From: Nitrosospira multiformis
GTDB lineage: Bacteria; Pseudomonadota; Gammaproteobacteria; Burkholderiales; UBA11063
Length of the DNA stretch: 11,702 nucleotides
Direction: 5' to 3'
NCBI GenBank assembly: GCA_020726205.1
Contig: DYTA01000022.1
Location: 1-11,702, forward strand
Part shown: piece after piece, positions 1-7,307 of the stretch
Layout of the letters: every line of letters begins with the position of its first letter
Position numbering within the stretch: position 1 is the stretch's first letter
Notes under the pieces: generated by a model
Told to the model about the DNA's origin: nothing
The model's input: the letters and a program-made list of their open reading frames with translations, nothing else
Database searches by the model: none
Position numbers and translations under genes: made by a program

Positions 1-40
1 AATAAATTCTAATTATTCGTTATACTTGACTCAGCATGAA

Positions 41-65
41 CTGTCGTATTTATTTTATACGACAG
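41..65. terminator. Inverted repeat beyond rsmI, possible terminator
   Basis: A perfect 9-bp inverted repeat (CTGTCGTAT at 41-49, ATACGACAG at 57-65) encloses a 7-nt A/T loop. It lies about 30 nt past the rsmI stop codon on the minus strand, where a transcription terminator would be expected. Neither strand has a strong T-run directly after the stem, so intrinsic termination is only plausible. It could instead be a 3'-end stabilising hairpin, or belong to a gene left of the window. Confidence 0.45.
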
Positions 66-94
66 CGCAAATAATATGTTTTAATATAATTAGG

Positions 95-943
95 CTATTG
101 GTTACGCATCTTACTGTCTACTAAATAGTTGTACATAATTTCTTTATTGCCTCCAGTTAGTTTATGGGTTAAGTTAACTGCTTTTTTTGTTGGCAATTCT
201 TTTGCAATTAAAGTAAGAATGTTAATTTGATCTTGTGTTAAATTTTCGTTTTCGTTATCATTTTTTATTTTTTCTGGCATTATGATTAAAGCAAATTCTC
301 CTCTTTGTTGATTACTATCAGCACTAACAAATTTTAGTAGTTCTTTAGCTTGTAATTTTTGAATTGTTTCAAATTGTTTTGTAAGCTCACGACCCATAAT
401 AATTAAACGATCTTCACCCAATATGGTAATGATATCATTTAAACACTCAATGATTCGATGCGGTGATTCATATATGCATACTGCAAAGTCGACTGATATC
501 CATTTAGCCATTTGTTTTTGACGTTGTGTTGATTTATTTGATAAAAATCCACTAAATAAACAATTAATGTCAACTAAACCTGCAACACTTAATAAGCTAG
601 CATATGCGCAAGCTCCTGGCAATGGAATTGGTGTAAATCCATGTTCAAATGCTAAATTACACAACCTAGCTCCGGGGTCTGAAATACCTGGTGTTCCTGC
701 ATCACTAATTTGAACTATGCACATTCCTTGTTTCAACCACTCAATTACTTTTTGTCCTGCTTCATTTTCATTGTGATCGTGTAAAGCAACTAAATGTTTA
801 CCATTAATACCATGATGTTGTAATAGACGTTGACTCATGCGAGTATCTTCACACAAGATAATGTCTGCCTTGTTTAATATTTCTAAGGCTCGAAGGGTGA
901 TATCATTTAAATTACCAATTGGTGTAGCGCAAATATATAGCAT
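95..943 (-). CDS. rsmI: 16S rRNA (cytidine(1402)-2'-O)-methyltransferase RsmI
   Basis: RsmI uses S-adenosylmethionine to methylate the 2'-O ribose of C1402 in 16S rRNA, near the ribosomal P site. The 282-residue product has the usual family length and motifs in order: ATPIGNLxDIT near the N-terminus (6-16), CEDTR (31-35), SDAGTPGISDPG (80-91), a PLPG turn (107-110), ESPHR (159-163), RELTK (185-189) and RGEFALI (214-220). The C-terminus (about 245-275, with PTKKAVNL) matches the small helical RsmI C-terminal domain. The ATG at 943 places the first beta strand right at the N-terminus; some relatives carry a short extra leader, and no better in-frame upstream start was seen. Only a weak GAGA-type ribosome site precedes it. 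The gene is divergent from sdhC and functionally unrelated to the TCA genes. Confidence 0.96.
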   Translation of the reverse strand: MLYICATPIGNLNDITLRALEILNKADIILCEDTRMSQRLLQHHGINGKHLVALHDHNENEAGQKVIEWLKQGMCIVQISDAGTPGISDPGARLCNLAFEHGFTPIPLPGACAYASLLSVAGLVDINCLFSGFLSNKSTQRQKQMAKWISVDFAVCIYESPHRIIECLNDIITILGEDRLIIMGRELTKQFETIQKLQAKELLKFVSADSNQQRGEFALIIMPEKIKNDNENENLTQDQINILTLIAKELPTKKAVNLTHKLTGGNKEIMYNYLVDSKMRNQ

Positions 944-974
944 AAAAATTCATTCTCAAAGGTTATAGGACGTA

Positions 975-1004
975 ATTATAGCTGTTAAAAGGATCTGACT
1001 TGAA
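975..1004 (-). promoter_or_regulatory. Candidate rsmI promoter
   Basis: On the minus strand a perfect TATAAT lies at 980-975, about 30 nt upstream of the rsmI start. A weak -35 candidate (TTCAAG, 1004-999) sits 18 bp further upstream. The -10 match is good and the -35 poor; AT-rich DNA gives such matches by chance. A second TATAAT on the same strand (1013-1008) lacks a good partner. Confidence 0.35.
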
Positions 1005-1027
1005 TTGATTATACAAAAATATATATT
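1000..1027 (+). promoter_or_regulatory. Candidate promoter for the sdh-gltA unit
   Basis: TTGAAT (1000-1005) and TATATT (1022-1027) resemble sigma-70 -35 and -10 boxes with a 16-bp spacer. The predicted transcript would have a leader of about 100 nt before sdhC. The element overlaps the candidate rsmI promoter on the other strand. This is a motif match only; the nearby TTGACT at 1044-1049 has no well-spaced -10. Confidence 0.35.
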
Positions 1028-1034
1028 AAAGATT

Positions 1035-1046
1035 TATGATTAATTG
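1035..1046. repeat. 12-mer shared with the sucA upstream region (copy 1)
   Basis: TATGATTAATTG occurs here, 87 nt before the sdhC start, and identically at 7220-7231, 76 nt before the sucA start. It just precedes a TTGACTA sequence whose inverted copy (TAGTCAA) lies at 1103-1109. A shared operator for the two TCA transcripts is one reading; chance in AT-rich DNA is the other. Confidence 0.4.
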
Positions 1047-1133
1047 ACTAGGTTAATGTGTTAAAATTAGGTCATGTTTTAATAACTATTTGAGTGTGTT
1101 ATTAGTCAAGTTTTATTATTTAAAGAGGTTTTT

Positions 1134-1517
1134 ATGAATAATCAACAGCGACCAATTTTTTTAGACATTCCGAAGCTTGGTTCGAAAATGTCAATTACGG
1201 CTAAGATCTCGATATTACATCGAATTTCTGGTGTTTTAATGTTTTTAGCAATTCCGCTTGTTTTATGTTTATTCCATCGTTCTTTGACTAGCCCCGAGTT
1301 TTATCATGCAGTTTATCATGTTGCTAAATTTCCAATTATGAAGTTAGTCTATTTAGTTTTAATTTGGGCAATTATGCATCACATGTGTGCTGGTATTAGA
1401 TTTTTATTCTTGGATATCCATGTTGGGATAGAAAAAATCTCGGCTCGTAAATCTGCCTATTGGGTAATGATTATTAGCTTATTGTTGACTGTATTATTGG
1501 GGATATTGACATGGTAA
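1134..1517 (+). CDS. sdhC: Succinate dehydrogenase cytochrome b556 subunit SdhC
   Basis: SdhC is the larger membrane anchor of complex II. With SdhD it binds heme b and forms the quinone pocket in the inner membrane. The 127-residue protein has the family N-terminal RPIFLDIPKL, the quinone-site segment SILHRISG (Ser26 and Arg30, matching E. coli Ser27 and Arg31 as recalled), and three membrane helices near 32-50, 66-88 and 107-126. The segment HHMCAGIR at the end of helix two supplies the expected heme ligand at His83. The start is supported by AAGAGG at 1123-1128, five nt upstream. It is first in the sdh cluster and its last 7 bases overlap sdhD, indicating co-translation. Confidence 0.95.
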   Translation: MNNQQRPIFLDIPKLGSKMSITAKISILHRISGVLMFLAIPLVLCLFHRSLTSPEFYHAVYHVAKFPIMKLVYLVLIWAIMHHMCAGIRFLFLDIHVGIEKISARKSAYWVMIISLLLTVLLGILTW

Positions 1518-1867
1518 AAGAACGTAAATCATTAAGTGCAGGACACGGTATTGGCGCTTGGCTACAGCAAAGAATTACTGCTGTAATTATGGTTGTTGCT
1601 ATTTTTCAGGTATTTATTTTTTTGATCTTAGCTAATGAAGTAATTGATTCAAACTTTATTACATGGCAACAATTTTTTAGCTTTATTTTTGTAAAAATAT
1701 TTACTCAAATTGTTTTGTTAGCGGTAATGATTCATGCTTGGATTGGTATGCGTGATGTTGTTATGGATTACATAAAGTCATATAGTGCAAGGGTTACACT
1801 ATTTTCAATTATTGTTGTATGGCTGGTTGGTTGTGCAATATATTCTGCAGTTATTTTGTGGTCATAA
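1511..1867 (+). CDS. sdhD: Succinate dehydrogenase membrane anchor subunit SdhD
   Basis: SdhD is the second, smaller membrane anchor of succinate dehydrogenase. The 118-residue protein has the conserved [13 protein letters not shown] start of helix one, three predicted membrane helices (about 22-41, 56-79, 94-116), and the signature [13 protein letters not shown]. In that signature His75 corresponds to the second heme b ligand, and Asp86-Tyr87 to the quinone-site pair (E. coli His71 and Asp82-Tyr83 as recalled). The start codon lies inside the sdhC stop region (shared ATGGTAA), with GGGGA at 1499-1503 as the ribosome site. SdhA follows after 13 bp. Confidence 0.94.
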   Translation: MVKERKSLSAGHGIGAWLQQRITAVIMVVAIFQVFIFLILANEVIDSNFITWQQFFSFIFVKIFTQIVLLAVMIHAWIGMRDVVMDYIKSYSARVTLFSIIVVWLVGCAIYSAVILWS

Positions 1868-1873
1868 AGGAAG
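1866..1873 (+). promoter_or_regulatory. Ribosome binding site fixing the sdhA start
   Basis: AAAGGAAG overlaps the sdhD stop codon, and its AAGGA core ends nine nt before the ATG at 1881. The reading frame stays open to an ATG at 1785, but that start would lie deep in sdhD and add 32 residues not found in the SdhA family. The site therefore supports 1881. Confidence 0.75.
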
Positions 1874-1880
1874 AAAATTT

Positions 1881-3635
1881 ATGAGTTTACCTATATTAAA
1901 ATTTGATGCGGTAGTTGTTGGTGGTGGAGGTGCAGGTTTAAGAGCATCATTGCAGTTATCTGAAGCTGGAATAAAAACAGTTGTTTTATCTAAAGTATTT
2001 CCTACACGTTCACATACTGCGGCTGCGCAAGGTGGAATATCTGCATCTTTTGGAAATTCTGAAGAGGATAATTGGCATTGGCATATGTATGATACGGTAA
2101 AAGGTGCCGATTGGTTGGGAGATCAAGATTCAATTGAGTTTATGTGCAAGCAAGCTACGGATGCGGTATCTGAACTAGAGCACTATGGTATGCCTTTTGA
2201 TCGTTTAGACAATGGCAAAATTTATCAGCGTCCATTCGGTGGACATATGGCAGATTTTGGTAAAAAGCCAGTTCGCAGAGCTTGTGCTGTTGCGGATCGG
2301 ACTGGTCATGCAATGTTACATGCGTTATATCAACGAAATGTTAAAGCACAAACTCATTTTTTTGTTGAGTGGATGGCATTGGATTTAATTCGTGATAAAG
2401 ATGGTGATGTGGTTGGTGTTACAGCGTTAGAAATGGAAACTGGTCAAGTTTATATAATTCATGCTAAAGCTGTTTTATTTGCTACAGGTGGTGCAGGACG
2501 AATTTATCAGGCATCAACTAATGCATTTATTAATACTGGTGATGGTGTTGGAATGGCGTTGCGTGCTGGATTACCTGTTGAAGATATTGAGTTTTGGCAA
2601 TTTCATCCAACTGGTTTAGCAGGCGCAGGTGTCTTAATTACTGAGGGTGTTCGTGGTGAAGGTGGATATCTGTTAAATGCAGATGGTGAGAGATTTATGG
2701 AACGTTATGCGCCAACAGCAAAAGATTTAGCTTCTCGTGATGTTGTCTCTCGTGCTATGCAAGTTGAAATTAATGAAGGTCGTGGTTGTGGTGTAAATAA
2801 AGACCATGTTCTATTGAAGTTAGACCATCTAGGTGCAGAAGTAATTGATCAACGCTTACCAGGTATTCGTGAAATTTCAATTCAATTTTTAGGTATTGAT
2901 CCTGTAAAACAACCAATTCCTGTAGTTCCAACTTGCCATTACATGATGGGGGGTATTCCAACTAATTATCGTGGTGAAGTAGTTGATGGTGTTGATGAAA
3001 AAATTGTAAAAGGTTTCTACGCAGCAGGAGAATGTGCTTGTGCTTCAGTACATGGTGCAAATCGTCTTGGTACTAATTCATTACTAGATTTGATTGTGTT
3101 TGGTAAGTCTGCTGGTAATAGCGTAATTGAATTTATTAATGCTATGCCAGAACATAAAGAACTACCAGAAAATGCTGCGGAAATTAGTTTATCTCGGGTA
3201 GAGAAATTAAATACAGCTACCACAGGTGAAAAAGTTGCAGATGTTCGTAAAGATATGCAAGTTTGCATGCAACAGCATGCTTCTGTATTTAGAACTCAAA
3301 AAGTTTTGGATGACGGTGTTGCAAGAATGAAAGCAATTTATGAACGTGCTAAACAAATCTACGTAGATGATAAATCAAAAGTATTTAATACAGCGAGAGT
3401 TGAAGCATTAGAATTTTTAAATACGGTTGAAGTAGCATTGGCAACGATGGTTGCGGCAGCTGCTCGTACTGAGTCTCGTGGGGCTCATGCTCGTGAAGAC
3501 TATCCAGATCGCAATGATGAGAAATGGATGAAACACACTTTGTATTATAGTGATGGACAGCGTTTGGAATATAAAGAAGTTCATACTAAACCATTATCAG
3601 TGGATTATATTCCACCAGCAAAACGTGTCTATTAG
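1881..3635 (+). CDS. sdhA: Succinate dehydrogenase flavoprotein subunit SdhA
   Basis: SdhA is the catalytic subunit that oxidises succinate to fumarate at a covalently bound FAD on the cytoplasmic face of complex II. The 584-residue protein opens with the dinucleotide-binding GGGGAG (14-19). His45 in [10 protein letters not shown] (nt 2013-2015) is the expected covalent FAD attachment residue. Active-site landmarks follow: HPTG with His242, RDVVSRA with Arg286, HYMMGGIPT with His353, and [12 protein letters not shown] with Arg395. The C-terminus ends [15 protein letters not shown], which I recall as Neisseria-like. All catalytic residues are present and there is no frameshift. SdhB follows after nine bases. 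FAD attachment probably depends on the sdhE product encoded downstream. Confidence 0.98.
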   Translation: MSLPILKFDAVVVGGGGAGLRASLQLSEAGIKTVVLSKVFPTRSHTAAAQGGISASFGNSEEDNWHWHMYDTVKGADWLGDQDSIEFMCKQATDAVSELEHYGMPFDRLDNGKIYQRPFGGHMADFGKKPVRRACAVADRTGHAMLHALYQRNVKAQTHFFVEWMALDLIRDKDGDVVGVTALEMETGQVYIIHAKAVLFATGGAGRIYQASTNAFINTGDGVGMALRAGLPVEDIEFWQFHPTGLAGAGVLITEGVRGEGGYLLNADGERFMERYAPTAKDLASRDVVSRAMQVEINEGRGCGVNKDHVLLKLDHLGAEVIDQRLPGIREISIQFLGIDPVKQPIPVVPTCHYMMGGIPTNYRGEVVDGVDEKIVKGFYAAGECACASVHGANRLGTNSLLDLIVFGKSAGNSVIEFINAMPEHKELPENAAEISLSRVEKLNTATTGEKVADVRKDMQVCMQQHASVFRTQKVLDDGVARMKAIYERAKQIYVDDKSKVFNTARVEALEFLNTVEVALATMVAAAARTESRGAHAREDYPDRNDEKWMKHTLYYSDGQRLEYKEVHTKPLSVDYIPPAKRVY

Positions 3636-3640
3636 GAGGG
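3634..3640 (+). promoter_or_regulatory. Strong ribosome binding site of sdhB
   Basis: AGGAGGG overlaps the sdhA stop codon and lies four nt before the ATG at 3645. A second in-frame ATG at 3654 would sit 13 nt away, which is too far, so 3645 is preferred. This is the best Shine-Dalgarno match in the window. Confidence 0.7.
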
Positions 3641-3644
3641 TAAA

Positions 3645-4352
3645 ATGACAAAAATGAAATTTTCCATTTATCGGTATAATCCAGAAAAAGACACGAAACC
3701 ATATTATCAAGATTACGAGATAGAAGTCGGTGAACATGATAAAAAATTGCTGAATGTTTTAGTTCGGATTAAAGATGAATTAGATGATTCACTATCTTTC
3801 CGCAGATCATGTCGTGAAGGAGTTTGTGGTTCGGATGCAATGAATATCAATGGTCGTAATGGATTAGCTTGTTTAACTGATGTTGCAGGTCTAAAACAGC
3901 CAGTAGTTTTGTCGCCAATTCCTGGTTTGCCCGTTATTCGAGATCTAATTGTTGATATGACTCAATTTTTCCATCAATATCATTCAGTTACACCTTATGT
4001 TGTTGATAATCGACCTATGCCTGAGCGTGAGAGATTACAATCTCCTGAAGATCGTAAAGAGTTAGATGGTGTGATTGAGTGTATTTTATGTGCTTGTTGT
4101 TCGACAGCTTGTCCATCCTTCTGGTGGAATCCAGACAAATTCCTAGGTCCTGCTGCTTTATTACATGCATATCGTTTTTTAGCGGATACTCGTGATCAAG
4201 CGACTAATTCACGTTTGAATGATTTGAATGATCCTTATCGCTTGTTCCGTTGTCATACTATTATGAATTGTGTTGACGTTTGTCCTAAGCATCTTAATCC
4301 AACTAAAGCTATTGGCAAGATTAAGGAAATGATGATAGCAAGAATGGTATGA
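3645..4352 (+). CDS. sdhB: Succinate dehydrogenase iron-sulfur subunit SdhB
   Basis: SdhB carries electrons from the SdhA flavin to quinone through three iron-sulfur clusters. The 235-residue protein has the plant-type [2Fe-2S] ligands in SCREGVCGSD...ACLT (Cys56, Cys61, Asp64, Cys76). A ferredoxin-like half follows, with CILCACCSTAC (Cys146, Cys149, Cys152, Cys156) and CHTIMNCVDVCPK (Cys203, Cys209, Cys213), which together hold the [4Fe-4S] and [3Fe-4S] clusters. Between them lie LPVIRDLIVDMTQFF and CPSFWWNPDKFLGPA, both family hallmarks. Length and ligand set are complete. The gene sits directly behind sdhA and is followed by 45 bp with no hairpin, consistent with transcription on into sdhE. 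Confidence 0.98.
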   Translation: MTKMKFSIYRYNPEKDTKPYYQDYEIEVGEHDKKLLNVLVRIKDELDDSLSFRRSCREGVCGSDAMNINGRNGLACLTDVAGLKQPVVLSPIPGLPVIRDLIVDMTQFFHQYHSVTPYVVDNRPMPERERLQSPEDRKELDGVIECILCACCSTACPSFWWNPDKFLGPAALLHAYRFLADTRDQATNSRLNDLNDPYRLFRCHTIMNCVDVCPKHLNPTKAIGKIKEMMIARMV

Positions 4353-4397
4353 TTTTGAATTGAAGTTTACTTTTATTGTTTTAAGTTGAAATAAAAT

Positions 4398-4655
4398 ATG
4401 GATTATGTTGCAATTGAAAAATTAAAGTGGCGTTCTCGGCGTTCAATGCTAGAACTAGATTTATTTTTTGAACGTTTTATTCAAAGTGGTGCTTTTACTC
4501 AATTGAATGAATCTGAGTTATTAGCATACCAACATTTGATTTCGTTAGATGATAATGATTTGCTTGTTTTATTTCAAGGCAAGCAGGAACTTGCTGATAA
4601 AAAATTGCAAACAGTTATTGATAAAATTGCTCGTATTGATTTTTATAAGGAATAA
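4398..4655 (+). CDS. sdhE: FAD assembly factor SdhE (RSxxE variant)
   Basis: SdhE (Sdh5/YgfY family) is a small helical protein that promotes covalent attachment of FAD to SdhA. The 85-residue product fits the family in size and pattern: [17 protein letters not shown] near the N-terminus, a LL-rich middle ([11 protein letters not shown]), and an IARIDFY end. The family's RGxxE motif appears as RSMLE at residues 15-19, with Ser (TCA, 4443-4445) where Gly is normal. The surrounding residues and all other features are intact, so the gene looks functional. It lies between sdhB and gltA, the usual betaproteobacterial position, and ends four bp before the gltA start. No strong ribosome site precedes it, which suggests modest translation. 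Confidence 0.9.
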   Translation: MDYVAIEKLKWRSRRSMLELDLFFERFIQSGAFTQLNESELLAYQHLISLDDNDLLVLFQGKQELADKKLQTVIDKIARIDFYKE

Positions 4656-4659
4656 AGTT

Positions 4660-5964
4660 ATGACTAATAATACACAACAATCATCTCGGTCAGTGAAAGT
4701 TGACTTTGGTAATGGTAATATTGTTGAATATCCTGTGTATCAAGCAACAATTGGTCAAGATGTTGTTGATTTTCGTACTTTTGGTAAATCAGGAATGTGG
4801 AGTTATGATCCAGCATTTCTGGCAACAGCTGCTTGTGAATCAAAAATAACATATATTGATGGTGATAAAGGTCAATTGTTTTATCGTGGTTACCCGATTG
4901 AGCAGTTAGCTGAACACTCTAGTCATTTAGAAGGCGCATATTTGTTACTTCATGGCGAATTACCGACTAAAGAGCAAAAAGAGGAGTTTGAGCAAGCTAT
5001 TTTACGACACAATATGGTTCATGATCAGTTTCTAAGCTTTTTTAAGGGATTCCGTAGAGACTCTCATCCAATGGCAATGTTAGGCGGTGCAATTAGTGCT
5101 ATGGCAGCATTTTATCCGGAAGATTTTGATTTTAAAAATGCTGAACATCGTAAAATTGCCATTCGTCGCCTAATTGCAAAGATGCCAACTATTGTTGCTA
5201 TGTGTTATCGCTACAATCAAGGTTTGCCATTTATGTATCCTCGTAATGATTTAGATTATTCATCTAACTTTTTACATATGATGTTTGCCACTCCTTGTGA
5301 ACCATATATACCAAATCCTGTAATTGCGCGTGCGTTCGATCGTATTTTATTGTTACATGCAGATCATGAGCAGAATGCTTCTACTTCAACTGTTCGTTTA
5401 GCAGGTAGTTCTGGAACACATCCTTTTGCCGCTATTTCTGCTGGTATTGCTTGTTTGTGGGGTCCTGCACATGGTGGTGCAAATGAAGCTGTATTGAAAA
5501 TGTTAAATGAAATAGGTGATGAGTCACATGTTGATGCGTTTATGCAAGGTGTTAAAGATAAAAAATATCGTTTAATGGGTTTTGGTCACAGAGTTTACAA
5601 AAACATGGATCCTCGTGCCAGTATCATGAGAAAAACATGTTATGACGTTCTTGAGATATTAGGTAAACATGATGATCCTTTATTTAAATTAGCTATGAAA
5701 TTAGAAAAGATAGCTCTTGAGGACTCGTATTTTATTGAGAAAAAACTTTATCCAAATGTTGATTTCTATTCTGGTATTATTCAGCGAGCAATGGGTATTC
5801 CAACTGAAATGTTTACAGCTATTTTCGCTTTAGCTCGCACCGTTGGTTGGTTGGCTCAATGGCAAGAGATGATTGAAGATCCTGATTTTAAAATTGGACG
5901 TCCTCGTCAGCTATATACTGGTTATGCATCTAGGAATTATGTAGAAATTAATAATCGTAAGTAA
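4660..5964 (+). CDS. gltA: Citrate synthase GltA
   Basis: GltA condenses oxaloacetate with acetyl-CoA to citrate, the entry step of the TCA cycle. The 434-residue protein matches the long, Gram-negative (type II, hexameric, usually NADH-sensitive) form; E. coli has 427. Its N-terminal beta domain includes [14 protein letters not shown]. The catalytic triad is visible: His271 in [10 protein letters not shown], His310 in [15 protein letters not shown], and Asp368 in NVDFYSG. The frame stays open upstream to an ATG at 4549 within sdhE. The ATG at 4660 is preferred because AAGGA (4647-4651) lies eight nt before it and the protein then starts where the family does. It closes the first transcription unit, just before a strong terminator. 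Confidence 0.97.
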   Translation: MTNNTQQSSRSVKVDFGNGNIVEYPVYQATIGQDVVDFRTFGKSGMWSYDPAFLATAACESKITYIDGDKGQLFYRGYPIEQLAEHSSHLEGAYLLLHGELPTKEQKEEFEQAILRHNMVHDQFLSFFKGFRRDSHPMAMLGGAISAMAAFYPEDFDFKNAEHRKIAIRRLIAKMPTIVAMCYRYNQGLPFMYPRNDLDYSSNFLHMMFATPCEPYIPNPVIARAFDRILLLHADHEQNASTSTVRLAGSSGTHPFAAISAGIACLWGPAHGGANEAVLKMLNEIGDESHVDAFMQGVKDKKYRLMGFGHRVYKNMDPRASIMRKTCYDVLEILGKHDDPLFKLAMKLEKIALEDSYFIEKKLYPNVDFYSGIIQRAMGIPTEMFTAIFALARTVGWLAQWQEMIEDPDFKIGRPRQLYTGYASRNYVEINNRK

Positions 5965-5987
5965 AATATAAATAATGTAATATATTT

Positions 5988-6019
5988 AAAAGCATAGCAG
6001 AATTTTAGCTATGCTTTTT
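5988..6019 (+). terminator. Intrinsic terminator of the sdhCDAB-sdhE-gltA unit
   Basis: A perfect 11-bp stem (AAAAGCATAGC at 5988-5998, GCTATGCTTTT at 6008-6018) closes a 9-nt loop and ends in a run of five T (6015-6019). It starts 23 nt after the gltA stop. The T-run lies partly inside the stem and mirrors an A-run on the left, so it could act in both directions. The right arm ends only one base before the ribosome site of the next gene, so read-through or structural control of that gene is possible. Confidence 0.8.
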
Positions 6020-6024
6020 GAGGA
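6020..6024 (+). promoter_or_regulatory. Ribosome binding site of the protease gene
   Basis: GAGGA lies four nt before the ATG at 6029. An earlier in-frame ATG at 6011 lies inside the terminator stem, has no ribosome site, and would place charged residues before the lipoprotein signal. The site therefore supports 6029. Confidence 0.6.
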
Positions 6025-6028
6025 AATA

Positions 6029-7084
6029 ATGAAAAAAATCAATTTAATCTTATTCATGTTTATTGGTGTTACCGTAGTTGCCTGTGGTGGCGGTAGCTCT
6101 GGTAGTTCAAATAATAATTATTCTAATGTTAGTCCCAATCCTTATCCGAACCATAAGCAATATGTTTCTTTACCAGATGGCTTTGAAAGTGCTGTACCTA
6201 GTTTTGTCCAAAACCAAAGTAATAGTTTACAAATTGCATGGGGGTACAATAATAATCCAGCTGCACCAAATTTAGCGGCTAGAATATTAATGAACGGTGA
6301 TGAGTTATGTTCAGCAACACCTGTTGCAAGTGATTCAAATGGTGGAACGTGGCTTATCGGTGCTGCTCATTGTTTCGTAAATGGAAAAATAGCTAATGTA
6401 TTAGAAAATAATAATTTAGTGAGTAGCAATAATATCAAAGTTACTAAAGGATTTAATGCTACTACGCTTATTGCTGAGAGTGCCGTTGTATTTATTCCTA
6501 GTAATTATTGTTCTGGTAGCAGTTTCAACGGAATTGGGGGGTGTCCTAATTTTTCTCCAACAGAGGGTGCTAAAAATGGTCAAGGTAATGATATTGCACT
6601 GATTCATATCAATACTAAATTTAATGAATCTGAGATTTATCCTCAGATAGATAATGGAAGTTCTTATCCACAAGCTTATACTATGGCACCTGTTTTGTCA
6701 TTGGGATATGGTGATAACAATATAACTGGCGGGAATGATAAGCTATTTTACGTAGTTAATTATTTTTATCAGCAATCAGATGATACAGGTTATCATTATT
6801 TATATAATAGTTATTTTAACCCTGCACCAGCTAATTATGGTTATAGTGAGTTAGTTTGTGGTGGTGATTCTGGTGGTGGTGATTTGTTTTGGAATGGTAG
6901 TAGTTGGATCTTATTATCCGAGCATACCTACGGTCCAAGTGATGGATGTGGTAAATTTTATAATTATTTACCAAATGGGGCAACTAATGTATCTAAATAT
7001 TATGCCTGGCTACAGTCTATTATGACTGGGCAAATTACAACTAGTAATTGTAATAGCAGTAATACTTGTGTTACCAATGGTTAA
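6029..7084 (+). CDS. Predicted lipoprotein with a chymotrypsin-type serine protease domain
   Basis: The 351-residue product begins with a lipoprotein signal: basic MKKIN, a hydrophobic stretch, then the lipobox VVAC with Cys19 as the predicted lipidated residue. Gly at the next position does not suggest inner-membrane retention, so an outer-membrane location is likely. A Gly/Ser/Asn-rich linker (20-42) leads to a domain with a full chymotrypsin-clan triad: His114 in GAAHC, Asp188 in NDIALI, and Ser281 in CGGDSGGG. Cys94 and Cys115, and Cys277 and Cys307, are placed like the usual disulfide pairs; further Cys pairs occur near 160-175 and at the C-terminus. Aligning Cys277 with chymotrypsin Cys191 puts Leu275 at pocket position 189, so trypsin-like specificity is unlikely. 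The usual Pro after DSGG is Gly. Substrate is unknown. The gene stands alone between hairpins, unrelated to its TCA neighbours, and looks like an accessory insertion. Confidence 0.82.
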   Translation: MKKINLILFMFIGVTVVACGGGSSGSSNNNYSNVSPNPYPNHKQYVSLPDGFESAVPSFVQNQSNSLQIAWGYNNNPAAPNLAARILMNGDELCSATPVASDSNGGTWLIGAAHCFVNGKIANVLENNNLVSSNNIKVTKGFNATTLIAESAVVFIPSNYCSGSSFNGIGGCPNFSPTEGAKNGQGNDIALIHINTKFNESEIYPQIDNGSSYPQAYTMAPVLSLGYGDNNITGGNDKLFYVVNYFYQQSDDTGYHYLYNSYFNPAPANYGYSELVCGGDSGGGDLFWNGSSWILLSEHTYGPSDGCGKFYNYLPNGATNVSKYYAWLQSIMTGQITTSNCNSSNTCVTNG

Positions 7085-7092
7085 TTTAATAT

Positions 7093-7118
7093 AGTGGCGA
7101 TCATTCTTGGTCGCTGTT
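7093..7118 (+). terminator. Weak hairpin after the protease gene
   Basis: A 10-bp stem (7093-7102 with 7109-7118), including several G-T pairs around a GGCGA core, closes a 6-nt loop and is followed by ATTTATT rather than a clean T-run. It begins eight nt after the protease stop. Position favours a terminator; the wobble pairs and broken T-tract weaken it. Confidence 0.4.
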
Positions 7119-7153
7119 ATTTATTGAGCAGTGCACAATATTATTTTACTCAT

Positions 7154-7196
7154 TTAGTGTGTTAATAATGATAAAATTATAGTTCTCAAACACTAA
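7154..7196. repeat. Imperfect nested inverted repeat upstream of sucA
   Basis: TTAGTGT (7154-7160) is the inverse of ACACTAA (7190-7196), and inside it ATAAT (7165-7169) pairs with ATTAT (7176-7180). It might form a regulatory dyad or a structured leader. Short A/T arms often arise by chance here. Confidence 0.25.
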
Positions 7197-7219
7197 TCAA
7201 ATCTCGAACAAACAAATTA

Positions 7220-7231
7220 TATGATTAATTG
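7220..7231. repeat. 12-mer shared with the sdhC upstream region (copy 2)
   Basis: TATGATTAATTG is identical to 1035-1046. The distance to the start codon is similar (76 nt here, 87 nt for sdhC), as for a common regulatory site. No matching copy was noticed before sucB or the protease gene. Confidence 0.4.
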
Positions 7232-7295
7232 TATTTGTATATCTATATCATAAATAATTTGTATTAGGTAAATTAGCAAATCTTAAATTATAATT

Positions 7296-7303
7296 AAGGT
7301 GGA
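7296..7303 (+). promoter_or_regulatory. Ribosome binding site fixing the sucA start
   Basis: AAGGTGGA ends four nt before the ATG at 7308. The frame also allows a GTG at 7299, but that codon is part of this ribosome site itself. A further in-frame ATG at 7317 is also possible but more distant. Confidence 0.65.
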
Positions 7304-7307
7304 AAAA

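Larger units (their letters stand above)
7085..7307. other. Intergenic region before sucA
   Basis: This 223-bp, very AT-rich stretch has no credible gene. It holds a hairpin next to the protease stop, an imperfect inverted repeat (7154-7196), the 12-mer shared with the sdhC upstream region, and the sucA ribosome site. Several -10-like hexamers occur (for example TATAGT at 7178-7183), but none has a good -35 at the right distance, so no promoter is called. One is expected because a hairpin separates sucA from the genes before it. Confidence 0.6.

Noticed and set aside
26..56. Promoter-like TTGACT and TATTTT at the left edge
   Set aside because: The spacer is 19 bp, the -10 lies inside the hairpin loop, and no plus-strand gene follows.
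1035..1049. FNR-type site (TTGAT-N4-ATCAA) at the shared 12-mer
   Set aside because: Only the left half resembles the consensus; the right half does not match in either copy.
1785..1880. N-terminal extension of SdhA from an upstream in-frame ATG
   Set aside because: The extra 32 codons lie in sdhD, have no ribosome site and are not part of the SdhA family; the start at 1881 has a good ribosome site.
2770..3268. Minus-strand open frames within sdhA
   Set aside because: Both are antisense to conserved SdhA sequence, with no motif or ribosome site.
4549..4659. N-terminal extension of GltA inside sdhE
   Set aside because: The extension overlaps sdhE and has no family counterpart; AAGGA correctly spaced before 4660 marks the real start.
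6078..6673. Alternative frames within the protease gene, on both strands
   Set aside because: They overlap the lipoprotein and protease domain whose catalytic motifs define the true frame.
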